The position numbers were made by a program, and so were the translations under genes. A DNA stretch of 64,000 nt from Desulfovibrio sp. TomC (lineage in GTDB: Bacteria; Desulfobacterota; Desulfovibrionia; Desulfovibrionales; Desulfovibrionaceae). The stretch covers positions 1 through 64,000 of the forward strand of contig NZ_JSEH01000013.1 in NCBI RefSeq assembly GCF_000801335.2, written 5' to 3'. Positions 34,683 through 43,842 of this stretch are shown here, piece by piece (position 1 is the first letter of the stretch; every line of letters starts with the position of its first letter). The notes beneath the pieces are model-generated. The model ran no database searches. It had not been told where the DNA came from and was given only the letters and a program-made list of their open reading frames with translations.

Positions 34683-35624
34683 TCACCCCTTTCCAGGCCT
34701 GTCGACCTCGGCCAGGTGGACCCGCAGGATATTGGGAATGTCCATGTCTCGGTGGCCGATGCCGTAAGCGGTCTTTTCCGTCACCATCGTTGGGGTTAAG
34801 GTGAAGGTGTCCACCAGGGTCGCCAGGATAGCCGCGCCCGTCGGTGTTGCGGTTTCCTGTTTCACCGCGCCTCGGGTGGTCGGGATGCCGTGCAGGATCT
34901 CCATCGTGGCCGGCGCGGGGACCGGGATGCAGCCGTGGGCGCAATGGACAAAACCGCCCCCCAGTTCCACCGGGGACGCCCACACCGCGTCCACGCCCAA
35001 CTGGTGGAAACAGATGGCCGCGCCCACGATGTCCACGATGGAGTCGGTGGCTCCCACTTCATGGAAATGGACTTCGTCGACAGTCTTCCCGTGGACGCGG
35101 GCCTCGGCCGCAGCCACTTTGCGAAAGATGCGCAGACTCGTGGCCTTGATCGCATCATCCAAGGCGCTCCCCTGGATAATGGCCTCGATATTGGCGAGAT
35201 TCCGGTTCGGGCCATGTGCGTGACGGTGTCCCCGGTGCGCCTGGCCATGTTCGTGCCCGTGCCCGTGCTCGTACTGGTGCGCTTGGCCATGTTCGTGCTC
35301 GTGCGCCTGACCATGTTCGTGCTCGTGCCCGTGCTCGTGCGTATGCACGTGGTCCCCATGGTGGTGGTCATGGGTATGCTCGTGCATGGCGGCGGCGTGT
35401 CCGTGATCATGGCCCGCCGCCTCATGCGTGAGCACAACGTCCACCCTGGTGCCGACAATCCCGTGGCGGGCGTCGGTGGCGACGCGCAGCGCGAATTCAT
35501 GATCCAGCCCGAGTTTGGAGAGCTCGGTCCGCAGAGACTCGGGATCAACGCCGAGGCCGATCATGGCGGCCAAATTCATGTCGCCGCTAATCCCGGCAAA
35601 GCAGTCGTAAAAGAGTATTTTCAT
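34683..35624 (-). CDS. larC: LarC N-terminal (LarC1-type) nickel insertase with His-rich insert
   Basis: 313 residues from the ATG at 35624 (MKILFYDCFAGISGDMNLAA), typical LarC start. LarC inserts nickel into the pincer nucleotide. A strikingly His-rich stretch (about residues 75-145, dozens of His with Asp, Glu and Gly) probably stores or funnels nickel. After the conserved HFHEVGATDSIVDIVGAA and PTGAAILATLVD motifs the protein ends at NILRVHLAEVDRPGKG. The C-terminal LarC2 domain (about 130 residues, which binds CTP in the characterised protein) is missing, and the larE start follows within a few bases, leaving no room for a frameshifted extension. The upstream start at 35720 is less likely. 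Confidence 0.85.
   Translation of the reverse strand: MKILFYDCFAGISGDMNLAAMIGLGVDPESLRTELSKLGLDHEFALRVATDARHGIVGTRVDVVLTHEAAGHDHGHAAAMHEHTHDHHHGDHVHTHEHGHEHEHGQAHEHEHGQAHQYEHGHGHEHGQAHRGHRHAHGPNRNLANIEAIIQGSALDDAIKATSLRIFRKVAAAEARVHGKTVDEVHFHEVGATDSIVDIVGAAICFHQLGVDAVWASPVELGGGFVHCAHGCIPVPAPATMEILHGIPTTRGAVKQETATPTGAAILATLVDTFTLTPTMVTEKTAYGIGHRDMDIPNILRVHLAEVDRPGKG
35225..35400. repeat. Degenerate tandem repeat coding the His-rich stretch
   Basis: Short imperfect repeats of the type CATGTTCGTGCTCGTG, read on the minus strand as His-Glu-His-Gly runs within larC. Such repeats are prone to slippage and length variation. Confidence 0.7.
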
Positions 35625-35771
35625 CGTTCGAGGCATTCCCTGGCGTTGGGACCGTGGTTTGTTGATCGGGGAGCATATGACGAAGGGGGCGAGGGAACCC
35701 TGTGGCGGCAAAAGAGGCACGGGGGCATCCTGCGTCCCTCTTGCCGCACAGGTCTGTTGGCGGAGAACGTT

Positions 35772-37199
35772 CTACTTCTTCAGATGCAGATGCACGCCCA
35801 TACCGCCGGTGAAGCAGTCCGGCGTGCAGAGAATGCGGGGGGTCTTGCCCACGTGGCGCTGGGCCATGGCCATGGCCTCCTTGAAGGTTGCCGTGGGGGT
35901 GAAACCCATGCCCCGGGCGTATCCGGGAGCCTTGGCTCCGGCAATGTACACAGCCGAGGTCCGCTGGGCGGGCACGCTGCCGCCGCTGATCATGGACATG
36001 GCATGGTAGGGGTGGTAGGTGTTGTAATTGGAATAGGAGTAGCAATATTCGGGGTTGGCGGAGAGGGCGTCGGCGTCCTTCGAAGTCAGGAATTCCGCCG
36101 GGGTGCAATACTTCTGCAACGCCTCGTAGGTTTCCGCGTAGGATGGGAACCATTTGGGATTGAACCAGCCGTCGCACACGGCCGCGGCGATGATGACCCC
36201 GCCTTCCCGGAAGGCGCCCCAGCAGCGCGAGAGCTGGCCGCCGATGGCCAGGCTCATGAGAATGGGGTTGGAGCCCATGCCCGGGCCGTAGTGGAAATTG
36301 CGGGGCAGGCCCATGATGAGCACGTCGGCCGGTTCGGCGGCGTCGAGGGCGTAGTTCGTGCGCTTGTCGGCCAGCGGCCAGGTGGCTTTTTCGATCTCGC
36401 CGAGCAGGCCGGCCTGCACGTCGAGCACTTGCGCCTTCTTGCCGATCACGGCGTCCACGCCGAAGATCATTTTGCCGATGCCTTTTTCGATGGCTTCGCC
36501 GATGGAGCGGAACTGGTGGCGCTGGTGCGAGTGGGGGGTCGCGCCCAGCCAGTCGTCGCGGTGCATGGTCTTGGGGCAGTGGTGGGAGCTGATGCAGCGC
36601 CAGGTGGTATGGCCGGTCACGAGCATCTTGTAGCCGCCGGAATAGCCGCCGTAGGGGTTGCCGGAGCAGTGTCCGACCACGATGGGCAGGTCGGCCTCGG
36701 CCAGGAGGCGGCTGACCTGCACGATGTTGCCCATTTCGTCTTGGCCGAGGTCCACGATGTCCGGGGATTCGGCGTCGTGGTTCAGGAGCCTTCCCGGCCA
36801 GAACATGTCCACGATCTCTTTGCCCAGGTACCAGTACCATTCTTCCAGCGTGTTGTGCCGGTGCAGGCCCGGGGCGCACAGCAGCGTGATGTCTTCCAGG
36901 CGCACCCCGGCGGCGAGCAGCTCCTCCACGATGATGGGGATGGCCACCCGGCGGTGGCACTGCGGCCCGGCTCCGCCTTTGACGCGGTCGGGGAAGCCGA
37001 TGACCACCTTTTGGCCGGGCTTGGCCAGTTCGCGCAAGGGCGGCGTGCCCAGGGGATTGGCCAGGGCCCGACGGGTGGCCGCGGCCGGATCAACGGCCGG
37101 CGGGTCGGTGTCCACTTCGGCCAGCCGCAGCACGTTCGCGCTGTCGGGCAGTTCCACGCGCATCTTCGTATCGCCGTAATCCAACAAAACGTCTTGCAT
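35772..37199 (-). CDS. larA: LarA-family nickel-pincer racemase/epimerase
   Basis: 475 residues (DUF2088/LarA family). Numbered from the GTG at 37208, candidate cofactor and metal ligands match L. plantarum LarA: H116 in APGLHRH (H108 there), H180 in VVGH (H174), K194 in GGYKMLV (K184, covalent NPN attachment) and H210 in SSHH (H200, nickel ligand). The K-to-H distance of 16 is the same. The flanking sequence differs from lactate racemase, so the substrate is probably another alpha-hydroxyacid; the family is now known to include several racemases and epimerases. The ATG at 37199 has AAGG 8 nt upstream. larC, larE and larB follow for cofactor synthesis, and an ABC importer precedes it. Confidence 0.85.
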   Translation of the reverse strand: MQDVLLDYGDTKMRVELPDSANVLRLAEVDTDPPAVDPAAATRRALANPLGTPPLRELAKPGQKVVIGFPDRVKGGAGPQCHRRVAIPIIVEELLAAGVRLEDITLLCAPGLHRHNTLEEWYWYLGKEIVDMFWPGRLLNHDAESPDIVDLGQDEMGNIVQVSRLLAEADLPIVVGHCSGNPYGGYSGGYKMLVTGHTTWRCISSHHCPKTMHRDDWLGATPHSHQRHQFRSIGEAIEKGIGKMIFGVDAVIGKKAQVLDVQAGLLGEIEKATWPLADKRTNYALDAAEPADVLIMGLPRNFHYGPGMGSNPILMSLAIGGQLSRCWGAFREGGVIIAAAVCDGWFNPKWFPSYAETYEALQKYCTPAEFLTSKDADALSANPEYCYSYSNYNTYHPYHAMSMISGGSVPAQRTSAVYIAGAKAPGYARGMGFTPTATFKEAMAMAQRHVGKTPRILCTPDCFTGGMGVHLHLKK

Positions 37200-37268
37200 G
37201 ACTGTCACCTTGGTTTGCGTTGTCCGGCAGGAGGCCTGTCGGAGCCAATAAAGCGCGGGAAGTCCCCG

Positions 37269-38021
37269 CTACCACCACTTGATTTTTTCCGTCACGGCAT
37301 TGCGGATGGCGACGAATTTGGGATCGTCGAAACGTCGCGGCCTTGGCAGGTCGACGATCACCTCTTCCTTGATGGTTGTCGGCTTGGTGGAGAGGATGAG
37401 GATGCGTTGCGCCATGTAGACGGCTTCCTCGATGTTGTGGGTGATAAAGACCACGGTGGTCCCCAGCTCCTGCCACAGGCGGATGACCTCGTCCTCCAGG
37501 AAAAACCGCAGCTTGACATCCATTTGCCCATAGGGCTCGTCCATGAGGAGCAGATCCGGATTCATGGCGAAGGCCCGGCCGATGATGATGCGCTGCTCGG
37601 AGCTGACCGAGAGTTGATGGGGATAGCTGTTGCGCAGCTCCTGGAGACCGAGCATCTTGATGATCATTTCCGTGCGTTCGTCGATGACGTCCTTGGGCAG
37701 CTTCTTGATCTCCAGGCCAAAGCGCAGGTTTTTTTCCACGGTGAGCCAGGGAAACGCCGACGGCTCCTGGAACACGAAGGCCAGGTTGTGTTTCTTCGGA
37801 TCGGCGGATTCGCCGTCGATGAAGAGGTCGCCGCGCGTGGGGCTGTAAATGCGGGTCAGGAGGTTTAAAAAGGTGGTCTTGCCGCAGCCGGTGGGGCCGA
37901 CCACGCAGACGAATTCCCCTTTCTTGATGTTGAAAGAGATGTCGTCGAGGACGTGCAGGTTGCCGAAGTATTTGGTCAGGTTCTTGACCTCGACCTTGAT
38001 CTCGTCGGGTTGCGTCGTCAT
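37269..38021 (-). CDS. ABC importer ATPase (SsuB/TauB type), second copy
   Basis: 250 residues. Walker A GPTGCGKTTFL, a signature region reading LSVSSEQRIIIGRAF (LSGGQ is degenerate: SVSSE), Walker B LLLMDEPYGQMD and switch VVFITHN. It belongs to the nitrate/sulfonate/taurine importer group. ATG at 38021 has GGAG upstream. The degenerate signature, compared with the normal LSGGMKQR of its neighbour at 38117, suggests a heterodimeric ATPase pair in which one site is weakened. Confidence 0.85.
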   Translation of the reverse strand: MTTQPDEIKVEVKNLTKYFGNLHVLDDISFNIKKGEFVCVVGPTGCGKTTFLNLLTRIYSPTRGDLFIDGESADPKKHNLAFVFQEPSAFPWLTVEKNLRFGLEIKKLPKDVIDERTEMIIKMLGLQELRNSYPHQLSVSSEQRIIIGRAFAMNPDLLLMDEPYGQMDVKLRFFLEDEVIRLWQELGTTVVFITHNIEEAVYMAQRILILSTKPTTIKEEVIVDLPRPRRFDDPKFVAIRNAVTEKIKWW

Positions 38022-38116
38022 TTCGCGCTCCATGGAAGGCCGCGCGAGTCCGCGGGCCCGTGGTCCGAGGGGTGAAGGGCTTTTCGGAGCATGATGCCGT
38101 CGTGTCCTTGGGCGGC

Positions 38117-38878
38117 CTAAAGGGCCAAATCCATGTTGTCCGCGATTTCCTTGCGGATGGCCAAAAAAGCCGGGTCCGTCATGTTGCGCGGACGGGGCAG
38201 GGAAATGTCATAGATGTGCTTGATGCTCGCCGGACTGTTGGAGAGCAGAACAATGCGGTCGCCGAGATAGACGGCTTCCTCAATGTTGTTGGTCACGAAA
38301 AGCACGGTGCGTTTTTCCTGCTGCCAGATGCGCTGGATCTCGTCTTCCATGGCGTAGCGCGTCTGGGCGTCGAGCTGCCCGAAGGGCTCGTCCATGAGCA
38401 GGATTTCCGGATTGCCCGTATAGGCGCGGGCAATGCCGACGCGCTGCTTCATGCCGCCGGAAAGCTCGAAGGGGTAGCATTTCTCGAACCCCTGCAACCC
38501 GACCAGATCGATGTACTTCTGCGCGTTCTCCCGCCAGACGGCCTTGGCTATGCCGGCGATCTGCGGGCCGAAGGCCACGTTGTCGAGAACGGTTTTCCAG
38601 GGCATGAGCGCCAGTTTCTGGAAGACCATGGCGATGCGGGGATCGCTGCCCACGATGCGGTTGCCGTCGAGGAAGACCTCGCCGTCGATGGGTTGTTCCA
38701 GGCCGCCGATGATGTTGAGCAGCACGGACTTACCGCACTGGCCCGGCCCCAGGATGACGAGGAACTCGTTGTCGTAGACGTCGAGGGAGACGTTCACGAT
38801 GGCGTCGCGCACTTCGTTGTTGACGACGTAACTCTGGGAAATGTGCCGCAAGCTCAGCTTGAGGATTTTTTCATCCAT
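38117..38878 (-). CDS. ABC importer ATPase (SsuB/TauB type), first copy
   Basis: 253 residues from the ATG at 38878 ([10 protein letters not shown]). Walker [12 protein letters not shown], intact signature [15 protein letters not shown], Walker [13 protein letters not shown] and switch [11 protein letters not shown], where the usual histidine is replaced by asparagine. The much longer frame running to 39706 is the permease gene in another frame and is not real. Start overlaps the upstream permease gene by 25 bp. Confidence 0.88.
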   Translation of the reverse strand: MDEKILKLSLRHISQSYVVNNEVRDAIVNVSLDVYDNEFLVILGPGQCGKSVLLNIIGGLEQPIDGEVFLDGNRIVGSDPRIAMVFQKLALMPWKTVLDNVAFGPQIAGIAKAVWRENAQKYIDLVGLQGFEKCYPFELSGGMKQRVGIARAYTGNPEILLMDEPFGQLDAQTRYAMEDEIQRIWQQEKRTVLFVTNNIEEAVYLGDRIVLLSNSPASIKHIYDISLPRPRNMTDPAFLAIRKEIADNMDLAL

Positions 38879-39666
38879 GGACACAGTATCAACTCCGTAA
38901 GTTGGGTGACCACCGCAAGAAGGGCTCCGACCAGTCCGATGAAGATCATGGAGAGCAGCACCAGCGGCATGTCCAGGGAGTCCATTCCCCGGATGATGAG
39001 AAAGCCCACGCCCGATTTGCCGCCGAGCATCTCGGCCGCGAGCACCACCATCCAGGCCGCGCTGGTGGAGGTGCGGATGCCGGCGAAAATGGCGTCCAGG
39101 GACGAAGGAATGGCGATCTTGTAGAGCTTCTGGCGGGCGTTGGCGTTGAAGATGGTGCCCACGTCCAGGTAGATTTTCTGGACGTAGCGCATGCCGGCGT
39201 GGGTGTTGACCACGATGGCCGGGATGGCGCCGATGAAGACCAGCAGGATTTTGGGAAATTCCCCCAGTCCGAACCAGATGGTGATCAGCGGAATCCAGGC
39301 CAGGGGCGGTATCGACCGGAAGGCGGTGAAAAGCGGCGTGAGCAGGGAGTCGCTTTTCCGGTACCAGCCGGTCAGGATGCCAAAGCCGATGCCGAACACC
39401 CAGGCGCAGACCAGGGCGATGCACACCCGTTGCAGGCTGGCCCAGACATGGCCGAAGATGTTGAGTCCCTTGATGGGATGCTCCATGATCAGCACGAAGC
39501 GGTCCCAGGTGGCTGTGGGCGAGGGGAATCTGGCGTGTTCGCCGTGGGAGACAAAGACCCACAAGGCCAGCAGCAGGGCGACGGACACGAAGGGCAGCAC
39601 CATGCGGATGCGTTGCCACCTGAGCTCGTGCCGCTCCATTTTGCTCATGATAACTGGTGTTTTCAT
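38854..39666 (-). CDS. ABC importer permease (SsuC/TauC type), second copy
   Basis: 270 residues with about six helices and the BPD_transp_1 EAA-like loop ([27 protein letters not shown] split as …[13 protein letters not shown]). ATG at 39666 overlaps the stop of the previous permease gene (ATGA). Paired with it as the two halves of a transmembrane channel, as two permeases and two ATPases are encoded. Confidence 0.88.
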   Translation of the reverse strand: MKTPVIMSKMERHELRWQRIRMVLPFVSVALLLALWVFVSHGEHARFPSPTATWDRFVLIMEHPIKGLNIFGHVWASLQRVCIALVCAWVFGIGFGILTGWYRKSDSLLTPLFTAFRSIPPLAWIPLITIWFGLGEFPKILLVFIGAIPAIVVNTHAGMRYVQKIYLDVGTIFNANARQKLYKIAIPSSLDAIFAGIRTSTSAAWMVVLAAEMLGGKSGVGFLIIRGMDSLDMPLVLLSMIFIGLVGALLAVVTQLTELILCPWMKKSSS

Positions 39667-40505
39667 TGCTTTTTCCACCCCAGGACCCTGTTTTCCACCA
39701 GATCAAGCAGCGCCACGAACAAGGTACCGATGACGCCGATGACCGCGATGCCCAAGATGACGATGTCGGCCCGGGCGAACTGGCGGCCCATGATGATCAT
39801 GTAGCCAAGCCCGCTGTCCGCCGCGAGCATCTCGGCCGCGACCAAGGTCGCCCAGGAGTTGCCGAGAGCCACGCGGATGCCGGCGAAGACCATGGTCATG
39901 GCCGAGGGACAGCCCACTTTCAGGAAGATGGTGAAGTTGGACGCGCCGCAGGTCTTGGCCACGTTGATAAGCGCCGGGTTCGTCTGGCGGATGCCCGTGT
40001 AGGAATTGATGAGGCAGGGCACGAACGCGGCGAAGAACACGATGAAGGCCTTGGCCTGGAGGTCGATGCCGAGCCAGACGATGGTCAGGGGAATCCAGGA
40101 CACGGGCGGGATGGGCCGGATGATCTCGAAGATCGGGCGCATGAAGCTGTCGAAGGCCTTGTACCAGCCCATGAGCAGCCCCAGGGGAACCCCGATGACG
40201 ATGGCCAGCCCAAAACCCGTCAGGGCCACGGTGAGGCTCGACAGGATGTTGACGCCAAGGACGGCGCCGTCCGGACTCGGATCGACAAGCTTCACGAAAA
40301 ACAAGCGGACGATCTCAATGGGCGAAGCCAGGAAACGTTCCGACAGCAATCCGGACGCCGCAATGGCCTGCCAGATGAGCAAAAACCCCAGGATGCCCAG
40401 GACAGACAGCGCGATGGCGGTTTGTTTGTCCTTTTGTTTCTGGCGCTTCACCAGTGCGACGCGTTCGGCCTCGCTGAGCCGGGCCGCGGACGGTGGTTGT
40501 GTCAT
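39663..40505 (-). CDS. ABC importer permease (SsuC/TauC type), first copy
   Basis: 280 residues. Cytoplasmic N-terminus, about six helices, and the conserved loop [22 protein letters not shown]. Related in sequence to the next permease; together they suggest a heterodimeric channel for a small organic anion. Confidence 0.88.
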   Translation of the reverse strand: MTQPPSAARLSEAERVALVKRQKQKDKQTAIALSVLGILGFLLIWQAIAASGLLSERFLASPIEIVRLFFVKLVDPSPDGAVLGVNILSSLTVALTGFGLAIVIGVPLGLLMGWYKAFDSFMRPIFEIIRPIPPVSWIPLTIVWLGIDLQAKAFIVFFAAFVPCLINSYTGIRQTNPALINVAKTCGASNFTIFLKVGCPSAMTMVFAGIRVALGNSWATLVAAEMLAADSGLGYMIIMGRQFARADIVILGIAVIGVIGTLFVALLDLVENRVLGWKKQ

Positions 40506-40622
40506 AGCCGTATTGTCCCCCTGTTCCGTCGCCCAAGCATCGACGGGAGATTATCCGTATTTTCTCCAAACTCGCCGGTGCGGACCGAGGGGGCCCAAGC
40601 CCCCTCGGCGGTCCGCGTGCGC

Positions 40623-41768
40623 TTACTGCGCGGCAAGGCCCTGCGCCTGCATCACCTGCTTCGCCGCTTCGGCGATGGCCGGATCAATCAGGTGCTCCTT
40701 GATGATTTTTTCCTTGTCCTGGGCGCTGTACTTGTTTTGGGAGATGAAGAAATCCATGCCGGAGAAGATCTCGCGCTGGGCCTGGGTGAGGGGAATCCCC
40801 GTGTAGAGGCCGCTGGTGTCCGTGGTGGCCACGGTCATGGTGTCGATGGCCTGCTTGAGCGGCTGTCCGGCGAACCACTCCATGACGCGCTGGGCGATGG
40901 TCGGCGTGCAGGCGATGCCTTCCTCCTCGCAGTTTTCCTGGAAGTAGTGGGCCGCCTTCTTGAGGTTGGCGTCGTTGGCCTTGATCCACTGGCAGGTGAG
41001 GTGGAAGACGAGGTAGGCGGTGGTGAGCAGTTCCTTTTTCTCCTTGAGGGACTGCTCGGTGGCCAGGGTGGCGCAGGGGGCCATGACGTCGAGGCTGCGG
41101 GCGTCGGCGATGCGCACGAAGCCCTTGTCGTCGGCGGTGAAGGCGATGGCGTTCCACACGCCCAGGCCGTCGCCCTGCTTGCCCGTGAAGCCCGTCAGGG
41201 CGCTGGCCACGTCCATGTTGACGGACTTGACGTCCGAAAGCCCGAGCCCGACATTTTTGAGCGCCGCCACGAGGGTGGCCTGGGCCGTGGTGCCCAAGGG
41301 ATAGAGCCAGGTGGTACCCTTCCAGTTGTCCGGATTTTTCGCGTCCTTGGCCAGGGGGCTGTCGGGGCGCACGAACAGGGCCAGGTTCTTTTCGTAATCA
41401 GAGATGCCGATGACCCGCAGGTTGTAGCCGACCATGCCGGCCAGCATGCCGCCCAGGCCGCAACCGCCGATGTCCCAGTTGGCGTTGGCCTCCATCATGG
41501 CTGGTCCGTTGGTGAACGTTTCGTACTTCAGTTCGATGTTGAGTTCCTTGAAAAAGCCTTCCTTGTCGGCGATGTAGAAGGGGATGGACAAGGGGGAGCC
41601 GGCAAAAAAACCTACCCGCAGCACCTGTTTTTTCTCATAGGGCTTGAGGCCGAAGGTTGTTTTGGCGCCACTGGCGGCGGGGTCGGCGGCAAAGGCGGGG
41701 GCGCTGGCGCAGGCCAACACCAGCATGCCGCAAAAAATGATGGCCAAGAAACGGTGTGCTCTGTGCAT
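40623..41768 (-). CDS. Periplasmic substrate-binding protein (nitrate/sulfonate/taurine type)
   Basis: 381 residues from the ATG at 41768, which has AGGAGG 7 nt upstream. Signal peptide MHRAHRFLAIIFCGMLVLA with cleavage near AFAADP. The mature part has the NMT1/SsuA-like pattern VGFFAGSPLSIPFYIADKEGFF, followed by the GGCGLGGMLAGM region. It would capture the ligand for the two permeases downstream. The ligand is not predictable from sequence; relatives bind sulfonates, taurine, nitrate or aromatic acids. Confidence 0.88.
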   Translation of the reverse strand: MHRAHRFLAIIFCGMLVLACASAPAFAADPAASGAKTTFGLKPYEKKQVLRVGFFAGSPLSIPFYIADKEGFFKELNIELKYETFTNGPAMMEANANWDIGGCGLGGMLAGMVGYNLRVIGISDYEKNLALFVRPDSPLAKDAKNPDNWKGTTWLYPLGTTAQATLVAALKNVGLGLSDVKSVNMDVASALTGFTGKQGDGLGVWNAIAFTADDKGFVRIADARSLDVMAPCATLATEQSLKEKKELLTTAYLVFHLTCQWIKANDANLKKAAHYFQENCEEEGIACTPTIAQRVMEWFAGQPLKQAIDTMTVATTDTSGLYTGIPLTQAQREIFSGMDFFISQNKYSAQDKEKIIKEHLIDPAIAEAAKQVMQAQGLAAQ

Positions 41769-41885
41769 GGTAGCCTCCTGTGTTTGGAATACGCACATCG
41801 TAACGGCGCTAGACCAAGACGACCCACTGCCGGGGAATGCGCCGTTTATTGCTGATAACCTCTGGCAACGTCCTGCCCGCGCCCC

Positions 41886-43841
41886 TTATTCGGGGCCGGA
41901 CGCGACGGCCGCGCCCATGACGTTGCCCTCGCAGTCCTTGGGCTGCGGCACGCCGAGCAGGGCGGCCACGGTAGGCGCGATGTCGATGATGTTGGCCGGA
42001 ATGTCGCGTTCGACGGCGGCCACGCCGGGACCGTGCATGACGAGCAGGCAGTGCATGTCCGGTTCGTGGGGGAGGGCGGTGTGCACGCCCGTGAAATGGC
42101 GTCCGAGAACGGCCGGTTCGAACATCTCCGGGCTTTCGATGACGCGCTCGGTGCCGTCACGGTATTTGACGGCCGCGCGGTAGACGAAGGGGCAGTTCAT
42201 GTACCGGCGGCGGATGGCGAACAGCACGTCGCCCACGCGCTCGAATCCCTGGCGCTCGTACACGCCGAACTGGGAGGCCAACTGTCGCGGCAGGGCGACC
42301 TCCACGACGCGTTCGCCGGTTTCCGGATCGCGCCAGGCGAGCAGGGCGTCGATGATCTCGTTTTGCACCTTTTCGTAGTCAGCCGGATCGACGCAGCCAT
42401 GCGGATCGCGGCCGCGTAGGTTGACAAAGAGATGGGCGTGGCAGGGTTCCAGGGGGAAGCACTTGGTCTTGCTCCAGTCGATGACCATCTCTCCGGTGGC
42501 GGGATCGATGGTATAGGCGAGCAGCCCGGCTTCCTTGAGGAATTTTTTCATGTAGGGACTTGAGGCCAGGGCGGAAAAGCCATGGTCGGACACCAGGACC
42601 ACAAGGGTTTCGTCCAGGTCGACGTCCTTGAGGATGCGGCCGACGGCATTGTCCACCTGGACGTAGCCCTGGCGCAGTATATCCGTCCAATATTCCACCC
42701 GTTGCGGATCGTAATGGGGCGAGGAGGGATCGAGCGCCCCGTACATGACGTGCTGCAGGTGGTCCACGGTGCCGACCCAGGTGTAGACCGAGTCGATGTC
42801 CTCGCGCTGCAAGGCGTACTTCGTGGCCCCGCCCCACCAGTCGGCCAGTTGGCGCAGCTGGTCCATGTAGGTGGGCAGTTCCAGCCAGCCGTCCATGAAG
42901 GACCAGGGGTCGTCCACCTCGATGTAGGGGCCGGCCGCGGCCTCGACCTCGGGGGTGATGGACGGGGGCAGGGTATAGGACTCGGCGGTGTTGACCGCGC
43001 TGTGGAAGAGATGGAAGGCCGTGGCGTCGGCCGACAGGGCGGCCAGGTGGAGGCGGAAGCGGCCCCGGCGGGGCTTGCCGTCCTTGTCCGTGAAATCCTC
43101 TTCGATCCAGTCGCTCCAGCCGCCCGGGGACAGCACGGCCACGGCCTTGGCCGCATCCTTGGACGGGGCGATGGTCATGGCGTCGTAGCCGGCCGCGCCG
43201 CTGGCGGTGATCACGACGTGGTAGCGCGGCCCCTTGGCGTAGACCGGCGGGACGTCGATGGTGAATTCCAGGGGCGGCAGGGCGCTTGCGGGGAGATTTT
43301 TCCAGTCCGTCGCCGGCGTCGGGGCGACCGGCACGGCCCGGCCGGGAACCTGGTCGCAGGGGAGCTTTTCCGGCGCGAAGACCGCGCTGCCGGCCACGTC
43401 CCAAAGGGGCATGTAAAAATAGCGGAAGGGAGGGTTGAGCGAGGCGGCGATCTGGATGCCGTGCTCCTCGGGGAGCTCCATGGGCCAGGTGACGGGCCAG
43501 TTGATCAGGGCCACCCGGCGGCCGACCCTGTTTTCGCTTTCCCAGAGGGTCTCGGCCATCAGCAGGCGTTTGTCGAAGGAGGTTTGCCAGGAGTTGAGCT
43601 CCTCGCCGGGCATGCGCACCATGAGGCTGGGGATGCCGCAGGTGCCGGGGCCGGCTCCGGTGACGATGGCGCACCAGGCCGCCGCGGTGAGCGGCGGGAA
43701 GGTGGGGATGACGCGGGTGCTGAATCCGCCTTGCATGAGGCGGGCGATGTTGGGCAGGCTCCCTTCCGCGGCGAACCGCTTGACGTAATCCGGCAAGGCG
43801 GCGTCAACGCCAAGCATGAGCAGTTTTTTCGCTTTTGCCAT
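41886..43841 (-). CDS. Alkaline-phosphatase-superfamily hydrolase (type I phosphodiesterase-like)
   Basis: 651 residues, no signal peptide, so probably cytoplasmic. Metal ligands and nucleophile of the superfamily are visible: D13 in MLGVDAALPD, T52 in FPPLTAAAW as likely nucleophile, TVDHLQHVMYG (DH pair) and LVSDHGFSAL (DHG). The C-terminal region has GTERVIESPEMFEPAVLGRHFTGVH and a last metal-type histidine in HGPGVAAVE. Family members cleave phospho-mono/diesters, phosphonates or sulfate esters. In this operon it may release the hydroxyacid from an ester. Start has GGAGGG upstream and the gene begins 1 bp after the dehydrogenase stop. Confidence 0.87.
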   Translation of the reverse strand: MAKAKKLLMLGVDAALPDYVKRFAAEGSLPNIARLMQGGFSTRVIPTFPPLTAAAWCAIVTGAGPGTCGIPSLMVRMPGEELNSWQTSFDKRLLMAETLWESENRVGRRVALINWPVTWPMELPEEHGIQIAASLNPPFRYFYMPLWDVAGSAVFAPEKLPCDQVPGRAVPVAPTPATDWKNLPASALPPLEFTIDVPPVYAKGPRYHVVITASGAAGYDAMTIAPSKDAAKAVAVLSPGGWSDWIEEDFTDKDGKPRRGRFRLHLAALSADATAFHLFHSAVNTAESYTLPPSITPEVEAAAGPYIEVDDPWSFMDGWLELPTYMDQLRQLADWWGGATKYALQREDIDSVYTWVGTVDHLQHVMYGALDPSSPHYDPQRVEYWTDILRQGYVQVDNAVGRILKDVDLDETLVVLVSDHGFSALASSPYMKKFLKEAGLLAYTIDPATGEMVIDWSKTKCFPLEPCHAHLFVNLRGRDPHGCVDPADYEKVQNEIIDALLAWRDPETGERVVEVALPRQLASQFGVYERQGFERVGDVLFAIRRRYMNCPFVYRAAVKYRDGTERVIESPEMFEPAVLGRHFTGVHTALPHEPDMHCLLVMHGPGVAAVERDIPANIIDIAPTVAALLGVPQPKDCEGNVMGAAVASGPE

Positions 43842-43842
43842 G

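Noticed and set aside
34678-34983. N-terminal extension of larE, considered as a frameshifted LarC2 domain
   Set aside because: It lies within larC in another frame and does not resemble LarC2; the motifs of LarC2 are absent.
34890-37868. 992-codon plus-strand frame across larC, larA and the ATPase gene
   Set aside because: It is a shadow of three well-supported genes in high-GC DNA; the Val-rich part is the complement of the His-rich repeat.
38879-39706. N-terminal extension of the ATPase frame at 38117
   Set aside because: It overlaps the permease gene completely and has no domain; the ATG at 38878 gives a normal-length ATPase.
39657-41855. 732-codon plus-strand frame opposite the permease and binding-protein genes
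   Set aside because: Antisense composition artefact, low-complexity Gly/Asp/His-rich translation.
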